From assembly GCF_000485595.1 (NCBI RefSeq), contig NW_014578589.1, positions 32,306-63,568 of the forward strand: a stretch of DNA of 31,263 bases. Reading direction: 5' to 3'. Positions within the stretch are counted from its first letter, which is position 1, and every line of letters begins with the position of its first letter. The DNA is from Priapulus caudatus (Eukaryota; Priapulida; Priapulimorpha; Priapulimorphida; Priapulidae). Positions 1 to 8,209 of this stretch are shown here, one piece after another. Made by a program: the position numbers and the translations under genes. The notes beneath the pieces are model-generated. The model was not told where the DNA came from and made no database searches. It was given only the letters and a program-made list of their open reading frames with translations.

Positions 1-122
1 TGTGTGCGCGTGCGTTCACGCGTGTCGTGCATGTGCGCAGCCTGCGAGCCTTGTGGAAGCGCAGGCATGTGTTTTACCATGAAAAAAAACCGTGTTTGGT
101 GATATAAACCTGTATCTTTTAG

Positions 123-247
123 CATATTCGGTCAAGCGATGTTTAGACGATGGTACTTGGTACAAGCACCCAGACGAATGTCGGGGCTATGAGAAGGAGT
201 GGACCAACTACACGCAATGCAGCACGCAGAATCTCACACTTGCCTTG
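123..247 (+). CDS. Class B GPCR exon: hormone-binding ectodomain (second half)
   Basis: Internal exon of a secretin-family receptor, coding for the C-terminal half of the extracellular hormone-receptor motif that binds the C-terminal part of a peptide ligand. The acceptor is the ag at 121-122 after cctgtatctttt. The donor is gtaagg at 248. The frame reads YSVKRCLDDGTWYKHPDEC, then EWTNYTQC. The family hallmarks are C-x(2,3)-G-x-W and W-x-N-Y-T-x-C, which hold two disulphide cysteines, the structural Trp and an N-glycosylation site (NYT). The exon enters in phase 1 and leaves in phase 0, matching the TM1 exon downstream. The first half of the ectodomain and the signal peptide must lie upstream of the window. 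The sequence is clean, with no frameshift. Which ligand group it belongs to (PDF, calcitonin/DH31, other) is not settled by this exon; the DGTWY-HP wording is somewhat PDF-receptor-like. Confidence 0.8.
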
Positions 248-447
248 GTAAGGACGTGCCAAATCTCACATCGAATTAACTAAGAATGCGTAAGACATCA
301 TCTGTCTCATTCTTATAAATACGTGCGAAATTGCACCTTGTCCTCTTTTCGCTTCCAACTTACGACGACTCTAATCACTACAGTACGTTCGCGCGTATAT
401 CTTTGGTGCACGCGCTGTGTTGATTTTTAGTGATTTTTACGTTTCAG

Positions 448-536
448 CGGCAAACTCGTATCTGGATTCGCGACAGTATGTTCGGAGTCACCGTAGTTAC
501 CGCCATCCCCGCAGTCATCATATTCCTTGCTTACAG
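448..536 (+). CDS. Class B GPCR exon: transmembrane segment 1
   Basis: Exon between acceptor gtttcag (441-447) and donor gtaggc (537). In phase 0 it reads RQTRIWIRDSMFGVTVVTAI and then PAVIIFLAYR, a basic stretch followed by one hydrophobic helix ending in F-x-x-R, as in TM1 of secretin-type receptors. The preceding hormone-binding exon ends in phase 0 and this one starts in phase 0. It ends in phase 2, completed by the first base of the TM2 exon (AG+G = Arg). Phase agreement on both sides, good splice sites and protein wording make this a real exon. It lies about 200 bp after the ectodomain exon. A degraded copy is at 5667-5753. Confidence 0.8.
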
Positions 537-586
537 GTAGGCCTAATCAAGAGAAATCGTCCTCAAACTGGAACTCAGGCACGGGG

Positions 587-633
587 GTGGACGCGCGTGC
601 GCGTGTGTGTATGTGCGTGCGTGTGGTGGGAGG
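587..633. repeat. GT/CG-rich simple repeat after the TM1 exon
   Basis: Short run of alternating purine-pyrimidine GCGTGCGCGTGTGTGTATGTG type in the intron after TM1. The same stretch recurs at about 1816-1855, 5808-5855 and 6450-6490, marking the duplicated intron segments. Confidence 0.7.
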
Positions 634-788
634 ATGTTTGCTTATGAAGATCTGTTTACCTTGAATATACTAAGATATTACCTGAATATCTTATACTGGG
701 CACTTGTAAATGTTTTACTGAACTTGTATAGATGTCACGAGTAGCTATTTGGGTTGTATGTGACGCCTGAGTAGCGAAAATTCAGGTC

Positions 789-856
789 GCGCACGCCACG
801 GTCGTCGTGTGTCGTGTGTGTTGTGTGTGCTGTGCTGTGTGTGTGTGTGTGCGGGC
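789..856. repeat. GT microsatellite, left half of an interrupted array
   Basis: GT-rich run following the conserved spacer TTGTATGTGACG..GAGTAG (about 752-774). It appears to continue at 1371 after an insert of about 514 bp. In the equivalent place in block B (6021-6215) the GT array is uninterrupted. Confidence 0.6.
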
Positions 857-1370
857 CGGACTAAGCGTGTGGGGGGGCCCGGGGCACGCAATTATTGTGT
901 GGGGGCGGCCTATAGTATGTATCTTTTTCTGCACTTTCATGCTGTGCAAATTAGAGAGTATTTCATCGTGTTTCACAAATTTAAAAACATGTCACTTTCG
1001 ATAGCGAGAATACTGAGGTTACAGTTCTGTTTGCTCATCGTGGTTCTCATAGTGATTTTTAAATCAACTTGAGTTTTAAAAATGAACGGCTTTCACGCTA
1101 CAAATTCGAGACCATACAATGATAAGATACGATTCTCGAGAGCAATTTCGTATTAGGGAAAGGTCGTTCAGTCTGAACCAGCAAAATTCAGTCAGAGAAA
1201 CAGCATGGGCACGCATCACTTCCAACGTTAGCATGCTAAGAATTTTGTGGATCACAATCTTACGACAGTTTTGTCAATTTTTTATGATACTCTAAATGTG
1301 GGGGGCCAAATGTGCGGGGCGCCGGGCAACGTGCCCGTGTTGCCCCGCGCTTAATGTGCCGCATAGTCCG
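857..1370. mobile_element. Possible small non-coding DNA transposon (MITE-like) inside a GT array
   Basis: A non-repetitive, non-coding stretch of about 514 bp is flanked on both sides by GT repeats and is absent from the equivalent position in block B (6021-6215). Its ends are near-perfect inverted repeats: CGGACTAAGCG at 857-867 and CGCATAGTCCG at 1360-1370, whose reverse complement is CGGACTATGCG (10 of 11 match). The interior has GC-rich ends and an AT-rich centre with no convincing reading frame. A target duplication cannot be seen because the target is itself GT repeat. It could instead be a diverged array interior or an assembly difference. Confidence 0.35.
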
Positions 1371-1418
1371 TGTGTTGTGTGTGTGTGTGTGGTGTGTGGT
1401 GTGTGTGTGTGTGTGTTG

Positions 1419-1459
<41 letters not shown>

Positions 1460-1470
1460 TGTGGTTGTGT

Positions 1471-1509
<39 letters not shown>

Positions 1510-1531
1510 TGGTGTGTATGATGTTGTGTTG

Positions 1532-1585
<54 letters not shown>
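1371..1585. repeat. (GT)n microsatellite, about 215 bp
   Basis: Near-pure GT with scattered GTC, GTTG and GGT interruptions. It ends at the conserved segment GCGTTCAC..TGTGCGCAGCCTGCGAG that precedes every copy of the hormone-binding exon. Long open frames here in several phases are translated dinucleotide repeat (VCVCV or THTHT) and are not genes. Confidence 0.9.
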
Positions 1586-1588
<3 letters not shown>

Positions 1589-1699
1589 TTCACTCACGCA
1601 CTCGTGCATGTGCGCAGCCTGCGAGCCTTGTGGAAGCGCAGGCATGTGTTTTACCATGAAAAAAAACCGTGTTTGGTGATATAAACCTGCATCTTTTAG

Positions 1700-1790
1700 C
1701 ATATTCGGTCAAGCGATGTTTAGACGATGGTACTTGGTACAAGCACTCAGAGTCTCAGACGAATGTCGGGGCTATGAGAAGGAGTGGACC
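1700..1790 (+). pseudogene. Broken, truncated second copy of the hormone-binding exon
   Basis: Near-identical to the first part of the exon at 123-247, with the same upstream flank and acceptor (ttttag, 1694-1699). Relative to that exon it carries an 8-base insertion around 1747-1758 (CACTCAGAGTCTCAGACG against CACCCAGACG). This shifts the frame after KH and destroys the second Cys and the WTNYTQC end. At about 1790 the match stops and the sequence jumps into what follows the TM1 exon in the first copy (ACTTAGGCATGGGGGTGGACGC). The exon end, donor, next intron and TM1 exon are therefore deleted. The same lesion set is seen at 6333-6423, so it is not a single sequencing error. Confidence 0.65.
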
Positions 1791-2008
1791 ACACTCTTGG
1801 AACTTAGGCATGGGGGTGGACGCGCGTGCGCGTGTGTGTATGTGCGTGCGTGTGGTGGAAGGGTGTTTGCTTATGAAGATCTGTTTGTGCGTGCGAGCGT
1901 AGCGTACGCGTGCGCGTGCGGTTACTCACATCGTGTGCTTTATGAAAAATCAACGTTCATCTAAAGGTAATAAAAGTGTAACGCTTTGAACCTCTGGTTT
2001 ATTCGCAG

Positions 2009-2141
2009 GCAGTTGCGAGTGCAGAAGAACGTCATTCACGTGAACTTCCTGATCTCTATCGTCATGAGTTCCACGCTGTTCATTGTCTACGACGCCATAG
2101 TTAGCCTCAAAGTCATCGATCAGGGCGCCATGTTCGACCAG
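2009..2141 (+). CDS. Class B GPCR exon: intracellular loop 1 and transmembrane segment 2
   Basis: Exon between acceptor ttattcgcag (1999-2008) and donor gtatga (2142). With the AG carried over from the TM1 exon it begins RQLRVQKNVIHVNFLISIVM, followed by SSTLFIVYDAIVSLK and VIDQGAMFDQ. The I-H-x-N-(L/F) stretch with basic residues before it and a DA(I/V) end is the signature of loop 1 and TM2 in secretin-family receptors; the His there is involved in receptor activation. The 133-nt exon enters in phase 2, leaves in phase 0 and contains no error. It lies between two (GT)/(TA) arrays. A decayed copy is at about 6629-6767. Confidence 0.85.
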
Positions 2142-2151
2142 GTATGACTCG

Positions 2152-2152
<1 letters not shown>

Positions 2153-2196
<44 letters not shown>
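2153..2196. repeat. (TA)n microsatellite in the intron after the TM2 exon
   Basis: Pure TA dinucleotide starting 11 bp after the donor of the TM2 exon. The copy at 6777-6800 occupies the same place after the block B TM2 exon. It is followed by a short CA run at 2222-2237. Confidence 0.9.
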
Positions 2197-2197
<1 letters not shown>

Positions 2198-2237
2198 GCG
2201 CAAGCACACGCAAGCACGGGGAACACACACACACACA

Positions 2238-2765
2238 TGATATTATATGTTATATATATATCATATTATGCCAATTGCTATCACGTAATTGGTGAACGGC
2301 GACGACTACGAATACAAACTTTAGTCACAACACATCGAATTTCGTTTGGAAAGCCTTCACTCGCGTCTCTATGTAATAGAGGAGCAATCGGGGGAATAAT
2401 CGAGCAGGAATAAAAAAAATAGTTAGCAACGATACAAAATTCTGTACCCAGATTCGCAGCGATTGTCCACCCACATATGGATGGTCTTGGCAGCTTGTGG
2501 CGATTCGGCCGCTAAGCCAACAACAGCCGTCAGGGGAGAATGCCCGCATTTCTACTACACGCACTGCAACAAATATACTAACGAAGCATAACTGAATGAG
2601 TTTTTTACTGTCATTTCAGCGCCGAGGCGTCAACTCTACAGTGCTTCTCCACGAATAGAAATGTGATTGGGGAGTTTGGTTGAGATCTATTGCATCACGA
2701 TGTCAGGGATAAGTTCGAGATAGGAGTTAGCTCTTGCCGAGCGTAATAAGTAAAAGTTATGTATT
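2238..2765. other. Intronic single-copy sequence, no feature seen
   Basis: About 530 bp of mixed composition without a repeat array. Short open frames occur on both strands, but none has a recognisable domain or good splice signals in a matching phase. Confidence 0.5.
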
Positions 2766-2769
2766 ATAT

Positions 2770-3040
2770 ACGCGTGTGTGTGTGTGTGTGGGTGTGCTGT
2801 GGTGTGTGGTGTGTGTCGTGTGTGTCCGTGTGTGTGTGCAAGGTTGTGGTGTGTGTGTGTGTGTGTGTGTGTGAATCTGACTGCGCTGTGTGTGTGCCTG
2901 TGTGTGTCGTGTGGTGTGCTGTCGTGTGTGTGATGCTGTGCCTGCTGCTCGTTCGCGCGTGCGTGCGAAGCATACCGTGCGTGCGTGCGTCGCGGTGCGT
3001 TGCATGCGTGCCGGCGTGCATGCGTGTGTGCGTGGTATAT
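2770..3040. repeat. GT-rich array grading into GCGTGCGT
   Basis: Imperfect (GT)n from 2770 to about 2935, then GCGTGC-type repeats to about 3035. Open frames of up to about 140 codons on either strand are repeat translation. Confidence 0.85.
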
Positions 3041-3109
3041 TCAGTGGGCGTTTTGCTTGTTTTAAGTACAATGTGCGATATATAGCTGTTAGGTTCCGGT
3101 ATTGCGCAG

Positions 3110-4290
3110 AAGTTGTGTAGGGTGGTATGCCGCAGAAGTTGTGTAGGGGTTGCGCAGAAGTTGTGTGGGTGTTGCGCAAAAGTGTGTGGGGTTGGGTAGG
3201 TGCTGTGTTGCGTGTAGGGTATAGCGTTGCGTAGGCTTGAATTGCGTAGGTATTGCGCCAGGGTTGGTAAGAGGTTTGCGTAGCGTAGTTAGTAGTTGTT
3301 GCTTGGGTGTATTGGTATGTGCCCTGCCGTTTTTTTGTTTAAGTTTGTATGTGTGATTGATAGGCTAAGGTTCGTAGTAGTTGCGTAGTCATGCGGTAGC
3401 TAGTTGAGTCAGTGTAGCGCTAAGTGGTAAGCGTAGGGTTGTAGCAATGATATAGCGTAAGGTGTTACAAGTTGTGTATGATTTGGTTGGAGATAGTTTA
3501 TGTAGGAGTATGTACAGGAGCTGAGTAGGGGTTGCTGCCATAGGTGTTGTGTATATAGTTTGATGCTTAGAGTTGTATATATCAGGTGTTTGGTAGGAGT
3601 TGATTATATAGGGTGTTGATAGTTAGGAGTTGTGTAGTATAGGTGTTGTGCTATAGGAGTTGTATATATAGGGGTATGTGTAAGAGTCGAAAAAATAAGA
3701 TAATATAGGTGTTGTGTAGGGGTTTATGTAGAGAGTTGTGCAGGAGGCCTGAGTAGGCTGTTGCGTAGGCGTTTGCGTATATGTGTTGCGTATATAGGTG
3801 CTTGTGTAAAGGTGCGGTGTGGCTCCCATATATGTGTTGTTGTTAGTGGTAACCGTTGCGTGTAGGAGTTGTGCAGAAAGTTGTTGTTATGGTGTTGCTG
3901 TATATATTTGTGTTGTGTAGGGTTGCTGTAGGAATTGTCCAGTAGCTGATATGTGTTGCGTAGCGTGTTGCGTACGGGTTGCGTGTGTGTATGGCGTATA
4001 TAAGTTTTGTTGTAAGGGTTGTACCCTCACCCGAGTTGTTGTAGGTGTTTGGGCTATATAGTGTGGTGTTCTGTAGAGGGCTGCGTATGAGTTGTTCATA
4101 GCTGAAGTAGGCGTCTTGCGTACGGTGTGCCGTATGTGTTGGCCGTTAGGCGTTGCGTATGTGTTGCGTATATAGTTTTGTGTAGGCGGGTTGTATAGAG
4201 TTGTGTAGGTGATTGTTCGTATATAGTTTGTGTAGGGTTTGTATAAGAGTTGTGTTAGGTGTCTGGTTATATAGATGTTGTGAGAGGCGT
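3110..4290. repeat. Degenerate minisatellite, GTTGYGTAGG family, about 1.2 kb
   Basis: The strand is built almost wholly from variants of a 10-13 bp word: GTTGTGTAGG, GTTGCGTAGG, GTTGCGTATA, AGGAGTTGTGTAG, GGTGTTGTG. Examples are at 3108-3200, 3640-3720 and 3920-3990. Cytosines are very scarce, so the + strand is purine/T-rich throughout. It is too diverged for a simple-repeat caller to join. It ends abruptly at about 4290 before a coding-like stretch. The frames of 169 and 85 codons on the opposite strand are repeat translation. Confidence 0.75.
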
Positions 4291-4316
4291 TGTGCAGCGA
4301 GTTGGACAGAACACAG

Positions 4317-4460
4317 AACATATGCACAGCGTTGTATAACCAGACGCAGCCCTGCGCGCTGTTCGTGCGCACCCTTAAGAAGTTTACCGGCATCATTTCG
4401 CATCTAAATATTCAGCGTTTAATTTGCATCTGTTTGCGCTTTTCAATTTCCCGGCTGCGA
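4317..4460 (+). CDS. Possible exon: extracellular loop 1 or unrelated coding relic
   Basis: After a possible acceptor (acacag, 4311-4316) a phase-0 frame reads NICTALYNQTQPCALFVRTL and on through KKFTGIISHLNIQ, to a stop at 4461. Composition is protein-like: Cys pair, an NQT glycosylation site, mixed charges. It contrasts with the minisatellite before it. Position (after TM2, before TM3) and phase (TM2 exon ends in phase 0) suit an insert in extracellular loop 1. No strong donor is evident; AAGAA|GTTTAC at 4376 is weak. The exon is not duplicated elsewhere in the window, so it cannot be cross-checked. It may be unrelated to the receptor. Confidence 0.25.
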
Positions 4461-4830
4461 TAGTGCCTCCTACGTGCGCGCCGCTTCAATTAATTCACGC
4501 TCGCAAAGGGTCACGGGTGGTCTGTCGCGGCGTCACCCGTGGTCTGTCACACGTCTTAATGATGTGGACCCTGGAGTATAACCGCAAAATCCAGCGGGCG
4601 GGGTCTCATATTTACCTTGCCCGCTCACTGTTATACGAGTGTCGCGTCCTCTCCGCGCGCCGCCGGATCGCGAGAGGTGTAACGTATCGCATCTGTAGCC
4701 GAGGCAAACGCCCACGCCGCTGCGCCCCCTCCGGGCGCAAACAGTGATAGGGCTTCTGCATGCAGTGCGGATACTATTTAAAGTGTGCTCGTGACCACCT
4801 TGCCATTCAAAGAACTGTAAAATACCTTTA
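4405..4830. other. GC-rich single-copy segment
   Basis: Unique sequence with CpG-rich stretches, including a 22-bp-spaced direct repeat GTGGTCTGTC (4517-4526 and 4539-4548). A 107-codon frame (4424-4747) has no recognisable domain and no splice or promoter support, so it is not called. It ends where block B begins. Confidence 0.4.
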
Positions 4831-4908
4831 TGAACTTGAAATTTTTATGAACTTGTATATTGTCGAAAGAGTGCTATGTGGGGTTGTATGTGACGAGTAG
4901 GGTGAATT

Positions 4909-4930
4909 GCGCGCGCCGCGCGGCGCGCGC
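4909..4930. repeat. 22-bp perfect GC palindrome
   Basis: An uninterrupted self-complementary run of G and C only, two 11-base halves around a GCGC-type centre. It lies between the TTGTATGTGACGAGTAG spacer and the GT array. The equivalent position in block A (about 783-800) is not palindromic. Confidence 0.7.
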
Positions 4931-4949
4931 GCGTGGCTTCTCTTTTTTT

Positions 4950-5215
4950 CTGTGTGTGTGGGTGTGCTGTGTGTGTGTGTGTGTGGTGTGCTGTGTGTGT
5001 GTGTCAGTGAGTGAGTGAGTGTGTGTGTGTGTGTGGTTGGTCGTGTGTCGTGTGTGTGTGTGTGTGTTGTGTGTGTGTGAACGTGATGGTGTGTGTGTGT
5101 GTGTTGTGTCGCTGTGTGTGTGTGTGGGTGTGTGTGTGTGTGTGTGTGGTGTGATGAGTGTGTGTGTGTGTGTGTTGTGCTGCTGGTGTGTTGTGTGTGT
5201 CTGTGTGCGCGCTGC
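4950..5215. repeat. (GT)n array of block B, first
   Basis: Imperfect GT dinucleotide with GTGAGTGA interruptions, directly upstream of the second copy of the hormone-binding exon flank. Confidence 0.85.
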
Positions 5216-5333
5216 GTGCGTTCCCGACTCGTGCCATGTTCACAGAGCCTGACGAGCTTGTGGTAAAGCGCAGGCATGTGTTTTACCATGAAAAAAAACC
5301 GTGTTTGGGTGATATAAACCTGTATTCTTTTAG

Positions 5334-5462
5334 CATATTCGGTAAAAGCGATGTTTAGACGATGGTACTTGGTACAAGCACCCAGACGAATGTCGGGGCT
5401 ATGAGAAGGAGTGGACCAATCTACACCGCAATTGCAGCCACGCAGAATCTCCACACTTGCTG
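5334..5462 (+). CDS. Second copy of the hormone-binding exon
   Basis: Copy of 123-247 with the same acceptor (ttttag) and donor (gtaaga). It keeps the in-frame form CACCCAGACGAATGTCGG and lacks the 8-base insertion of the broken copy. It has several single-base indels (for example AAAAGCG for CAAGCG, and extra C bases in AACTACACG and GCAGCACGC) that break the frame. These look like sequencing errors because they fall in short homopolymer contexts and recur across the block. Confidence 0.5.
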
Positions 5463-5666
5463 GTAAGACGTGCCAAATCTCACATCGAATTGAACTAAGA
5501 ATGCGTAAGATTCATCTGTCTCATCTCTATAAATACGTGTGGCGAATTGCACCTTGTCTCTTTTCGCTTCCAACTTACGCGACTCTAATCAACTACAGTA
5601 CGTTCGCGCGTATATCTTTTGGTGCACGCGCGTGTGTTTGATTTTAGGGCATTTTTGACGTTTCAG

Positions 5667-5753
5667 CGGCAAACTCGTATTGGCGTTTGGACAGTATGTT
5701 ACGGAGTCACCGTATTACCGCCATCCCCGCAGTCATCATTTCCTTGCTTACAG
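5667..5753 (+). CDS. Second copy of the TM1 exon
   Basis: Copy of 448-536 with intact acceptor (tttcag) and donor (gtaggc), 87 nt against 89. It starts RQTRIGVW.. and loses the frame through small indels around 5681-5716. The hydrophobic end (AVIISLLT versus AVIIFLAY) is still visible out of frame. Likely the same locus as 448-536 read at low accuracy. Confidence 0.5.
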
Positions 5754-6017
5754 GTAGGCCTAATCGAAGAAGAAATTCGTCCTCAAACTGGAACTCAGGC
5801 ACGGGGGTGGACGCTGCGCGCGCCCGCCTGTTGGGCTGTATGTGCTGCGTGTGGTGGAGGTGTTTGCTTATGAATGATTCTGTTTACCTTGAATATACTA
5901 AGATATTACCTGAATATCTTATAAACTTGTAAAATGTTTTATGAACTTGTATAATGTCACGAGTAGCTATTTTGGGTTGTATGTGACGAGTAGGAAAAAT
6001 CAGGCGCGCACGCACGC

Positions 6018-6020
<3 letters not shown>

Positions 6021-6078
<58 letters not shown>

Positions 6079-6215
6079 TGTGGTGTGGCTGTGTGTGTGT
6101 GTGTGTGTGTTGTGTCGTGTTGGTGTGTGATGCGTTGGTGTGTGTGGGTGTGTGTGTGTGTTGTGTGTGGTGTGTGTGTGCTGTGCCTGTGTGTGTGGTG
6201 GTGGCTGTGTGTGGC
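6021..6215. repeat. (GT)n array of block B, second
   Basis: Uninterrupted GT-rich array between the spacer and the broken hormone-binding exon. It corresponds to 789-856 plus 1371-1585 of block A without the 514-bp insert. Confidence 0.85.
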
Positions 6216-6332
6216 GCGCCGTTCACGTCACGCACTCTGTGGGCATGTGCGCAGCCTGCGAGCTTGATGGAGCGCGGCATGTGTTTTACATGCAAAAAAA
6301 CGTGTTTTGGTGATATAAACCTGCATTTTTAG

Positions 6333-6423
6333 CATATGTCGGTCAAGCGATGTTTAGACGATGGTACTTGGTACAAGCACTCAGAGTCTCAGCGAAATGT
6401 CTGGGGCTATGAGAAGAGTGCGA
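6333..6423 (+). pseudogene. Copy of the broken hormone-binding exon
   Basis: Matches 1700-1790, including the diagnostic insertion (CACTCAGAGTCTCAGCG) and the same truncation into ACTTAGGCATGGGGGTG at about 6430. Further single-base indels are present. Its presence in both blocks shows the lesion predates whatever produced the two blocks, or that both blocks are the same DNA. Confidence 0.55.
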
Positions 6424-6628
6424 CCACACTCTGGACTTAGGCATGGGGGTGACGCGCGTGCGCGTGCTGTGTATGATGCGTGCGTGTGGTGGAAGGCGTG
6501 TTTGTTATGAAGATCTGTTTGTGCGTTGCGGAGCGTAGCCGTACGAGTGGCGCGTGCGGATTCTCACATGTTGCTTTATGAAAAATCAACGTTCATCTAA
6601 AGGTAAATAAAAGTGTATAACTTCGCAT

Positions 6629-6767
6629 GGCCAGTTGCCGTAGTGCAGAAGACGTCATTCACGTGAACTTCCGGGATCTCTATCGTTCATGAGTTCCACG
6701 CTGTTCATTGTCTACGACGCCATAGTTAGCTCAAAGTCATCGCATCAGGGCGCCGATGTTCGACCAG
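6629..6767 (+). CDS. Degraded copy of the TM2 exon
   Basis: Copy of 2009-2141 with an altered acceptor area (cttcgcatggccag) and at least six indels. The tracts ATTCACGTGAACTTCC, GAGTTCCACGCTGTTC and GACGCCATAGTTAGC are intact, so the identity is clear. It would not be translatable as it stands. Confidence 0.5.
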
Positions 6768-6776
6768 TATGATCGT

Positions 6777-6945
6777 TATATATATATATATATATATATA
6801 TGATATATATTCCCTATTATTCCACTTTTTATATTATAATCTATGTGGATATATATATCTATGTGGCATATTATATATATATAATTATATCTAGTGTGGT
6901 ATATATATATATATATCTATGTGGATATTTATATATCTATGTGCC
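6777..6945. repeat. TA repeat and ATCTATGTGGATATAT minisatellite
   Basis: (TA)n followed by about four to five copies of a 25-35 bp unit centred on ATCTATGTGGATATAT. The same composite is at about 14240-14365. It marks the left end of blocks C and D. Confidence 0.8.
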
Positions 6946-7021
6946 TTGCTAGCCTCGAGCACGCACGCACTGCACTCACGCGCGCCATTTTAAAGCTACT
7001 GATAGCCGTTAGCTGTTTCGC

Positions 7022-8015
7022 TTTGTCTCTTTTCCCCCGCTCTGTCTCTCTCTCTCTCTCCCTCCTTCTCTTTCTCTCTCTCTCTCTCTCAATCTCGCAC
7101 ACACACACTCTCTCTCTCTCACGCACACTCTTTCACACGCTCTCCCTCACACATTGAACGCACAATACAGCGCTCACACGCACACACACACACACACCAC
7201 ACACACACACACACACAACACACATACAACACACACACACACAACACACCACATCACACACACACACACACACACACGCATATATATATTACGAACGCAC
7301 GCCACACACGAACTGACTGTTCCTCTCTCTTACGGCCGTCTCTCTCACGCCTCTCTCTCTCTCGCCGCGCGCGCCTCTCTCTCTCTCTTTCTCTCTTCCT
7401 CTCTCTCTCGCGCTCTCTCTCCCTCTATCTATCTATCTATCCATCTATCTATCTATCTATCGGTCTATCTATCATTATCGTATCTATCTATCTATCTATC
7501 TATCTATCGTATCTGATTATCTATCTATCTATACTATCTATTATCTATCAGATCGATCGATCTATCGATCTATCTATCTATCTACATCTATCTATTATTT
7601 ATTACTATCTATTCTATCTATCTATCTATCTATCTATCTTATCTATCTATCTATCTATCTAATGCTACTCTATCTATCTATCTCATTCTATCTATCTATT
7701 CTATCTATCTATCTATCTACTATCTATTTATCTATTGCTATTTCTATCTATCTATCTTCTATCTATCTATCTATCTGTTTATCTTCTATTAACTATATAT
7801 ATATATATATCATATCAATATCAATCTATTTTATCTATCTATCTATCTATCTATCTATCTTCTATCTTATCTATCTATCTATCATATCTATCTATCTATC
7901 TATCTATCTACCTACCCCCCCCCATACCTACCTATCTATCTATCTATTATCTATCTTATCTATCTATCTACCCTACACCTATCTATCTATCTATCGATCT
8001 ATCTATCTAATCTGT
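7022..8015. repeat. Compound array: (CT)n, (CA)n, (CT)n, (TCTA)n
   Basis: CT from 7022 to about 7150, CA from about 7170 to 7290, CT from about 7320 to 7430, then (TCTA)n with ATC, TATT and CCTA variants to 8012. The array stops within 35 bp of the acceptor of the TM3 exon. Frames reading YLSIYLSI or SLSLSL come from it. The order is kept in block D (14460-15555). Confidence 0.9.
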
Positions 8016-8045
8016 TTTCTCTCTCTGCCTCTTCACGGCCCACAG

Positions 8046-8209
8046 CAATCACGAGTTGCATTCTGCTCCGGTGTTCGTCCACAAGTACGTCACGCCTCCA
8101 CCCAAACTACACGTGGAGCTCTGCCGAGCTTCTTCCGTGCATAAGCTCACATCGCCGCTGCCTTCGCCGGCAGGATTAGCATGGTCGTCTTCTACTTCGT
8201 CGGCGTGGC
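8046..8209 (+). CDS. Class B GPCR exon: TM3, loop 2 and start of TM4
   Basis: Acceptor ctctctgcctcttcacggcccacag (to 8045), donor gtaagt (8210). Three frames must be joined across small indels. One frame gives VFVHKYVT (8073-8096). A second, with the help of copy D, gives NYTWM-CE, then LHKLIAAAFA. A third gives SMVVFYFVG (8179-8205). N-Y-x-W-M-x-x-E-x-x-x-L-H is the most conserved TM3 motif of secretin-family receptors, and the Y-x-(I/V)-G-W end fits the start of TM4. The LHKLIAAAF wording recalls PDF receptors; this is tentative. The exon appears to end in phase 1 if the last codon before C is TGG, as in copy D (GGCTGGC). Confidence 0.72.

Larger units (their letters stand above)
4830..6780. 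repeat. Block B: indel-rich copy of block A (1-2150)
   Basis: Collinear with block A: GT array, hormone-binding exon, TM1 exon, conserved TTGTATGTGACGAGTAG spacer, GT array, broken hormone-binding exon, TM2 exon, TA array. Differences are mostly single-base insertions or deletions scattered every 10-20 bases in exons and introns alike. That is the pattern of raw long reads, not of selection or neutral decay. The insert at 857-1370 is missing here. Could be a real recent tandem duplication that was sequenced badly. Confidence 0.7.

Noticed and set aside
782-1072. Overlapping frames of 64-87 codons on both strands at 782-1072
   Set aside because: Half is GT repeat and the rest lies in the non-coding insert; no domain or splice support.
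1292-1702. Open frames of 60-136 codons over the GT arrays (VCVCV / THTHT), also at 5004-5454, 5941-6332 and 21025-21677
   Set aside because: Translation of dinucleotide repeats; open on several frames and both strands at once.
3110-4290. Possible CRISPR-like or regularly spaced repeat
   Set aside because: Units are contiguous and degenerate with no unique spacers, in eukaryotic DNA.
3887-4403. 169- and 85-codon frames on the minus strand
   Set aside because: Arise from the C-poor minisatellite, which has few stops on the opposite strand; Thr/Tyr/Asn/Gln-rich repeat product.
7154-8144. Frames of up to 160 codons reading SLSL and YLSIYLSI, with counterparts at 14442-15433
   Set aside because: Translation of CT and TCTA repeats; the true coding signal (TM3 exon) is in other frames at the end.
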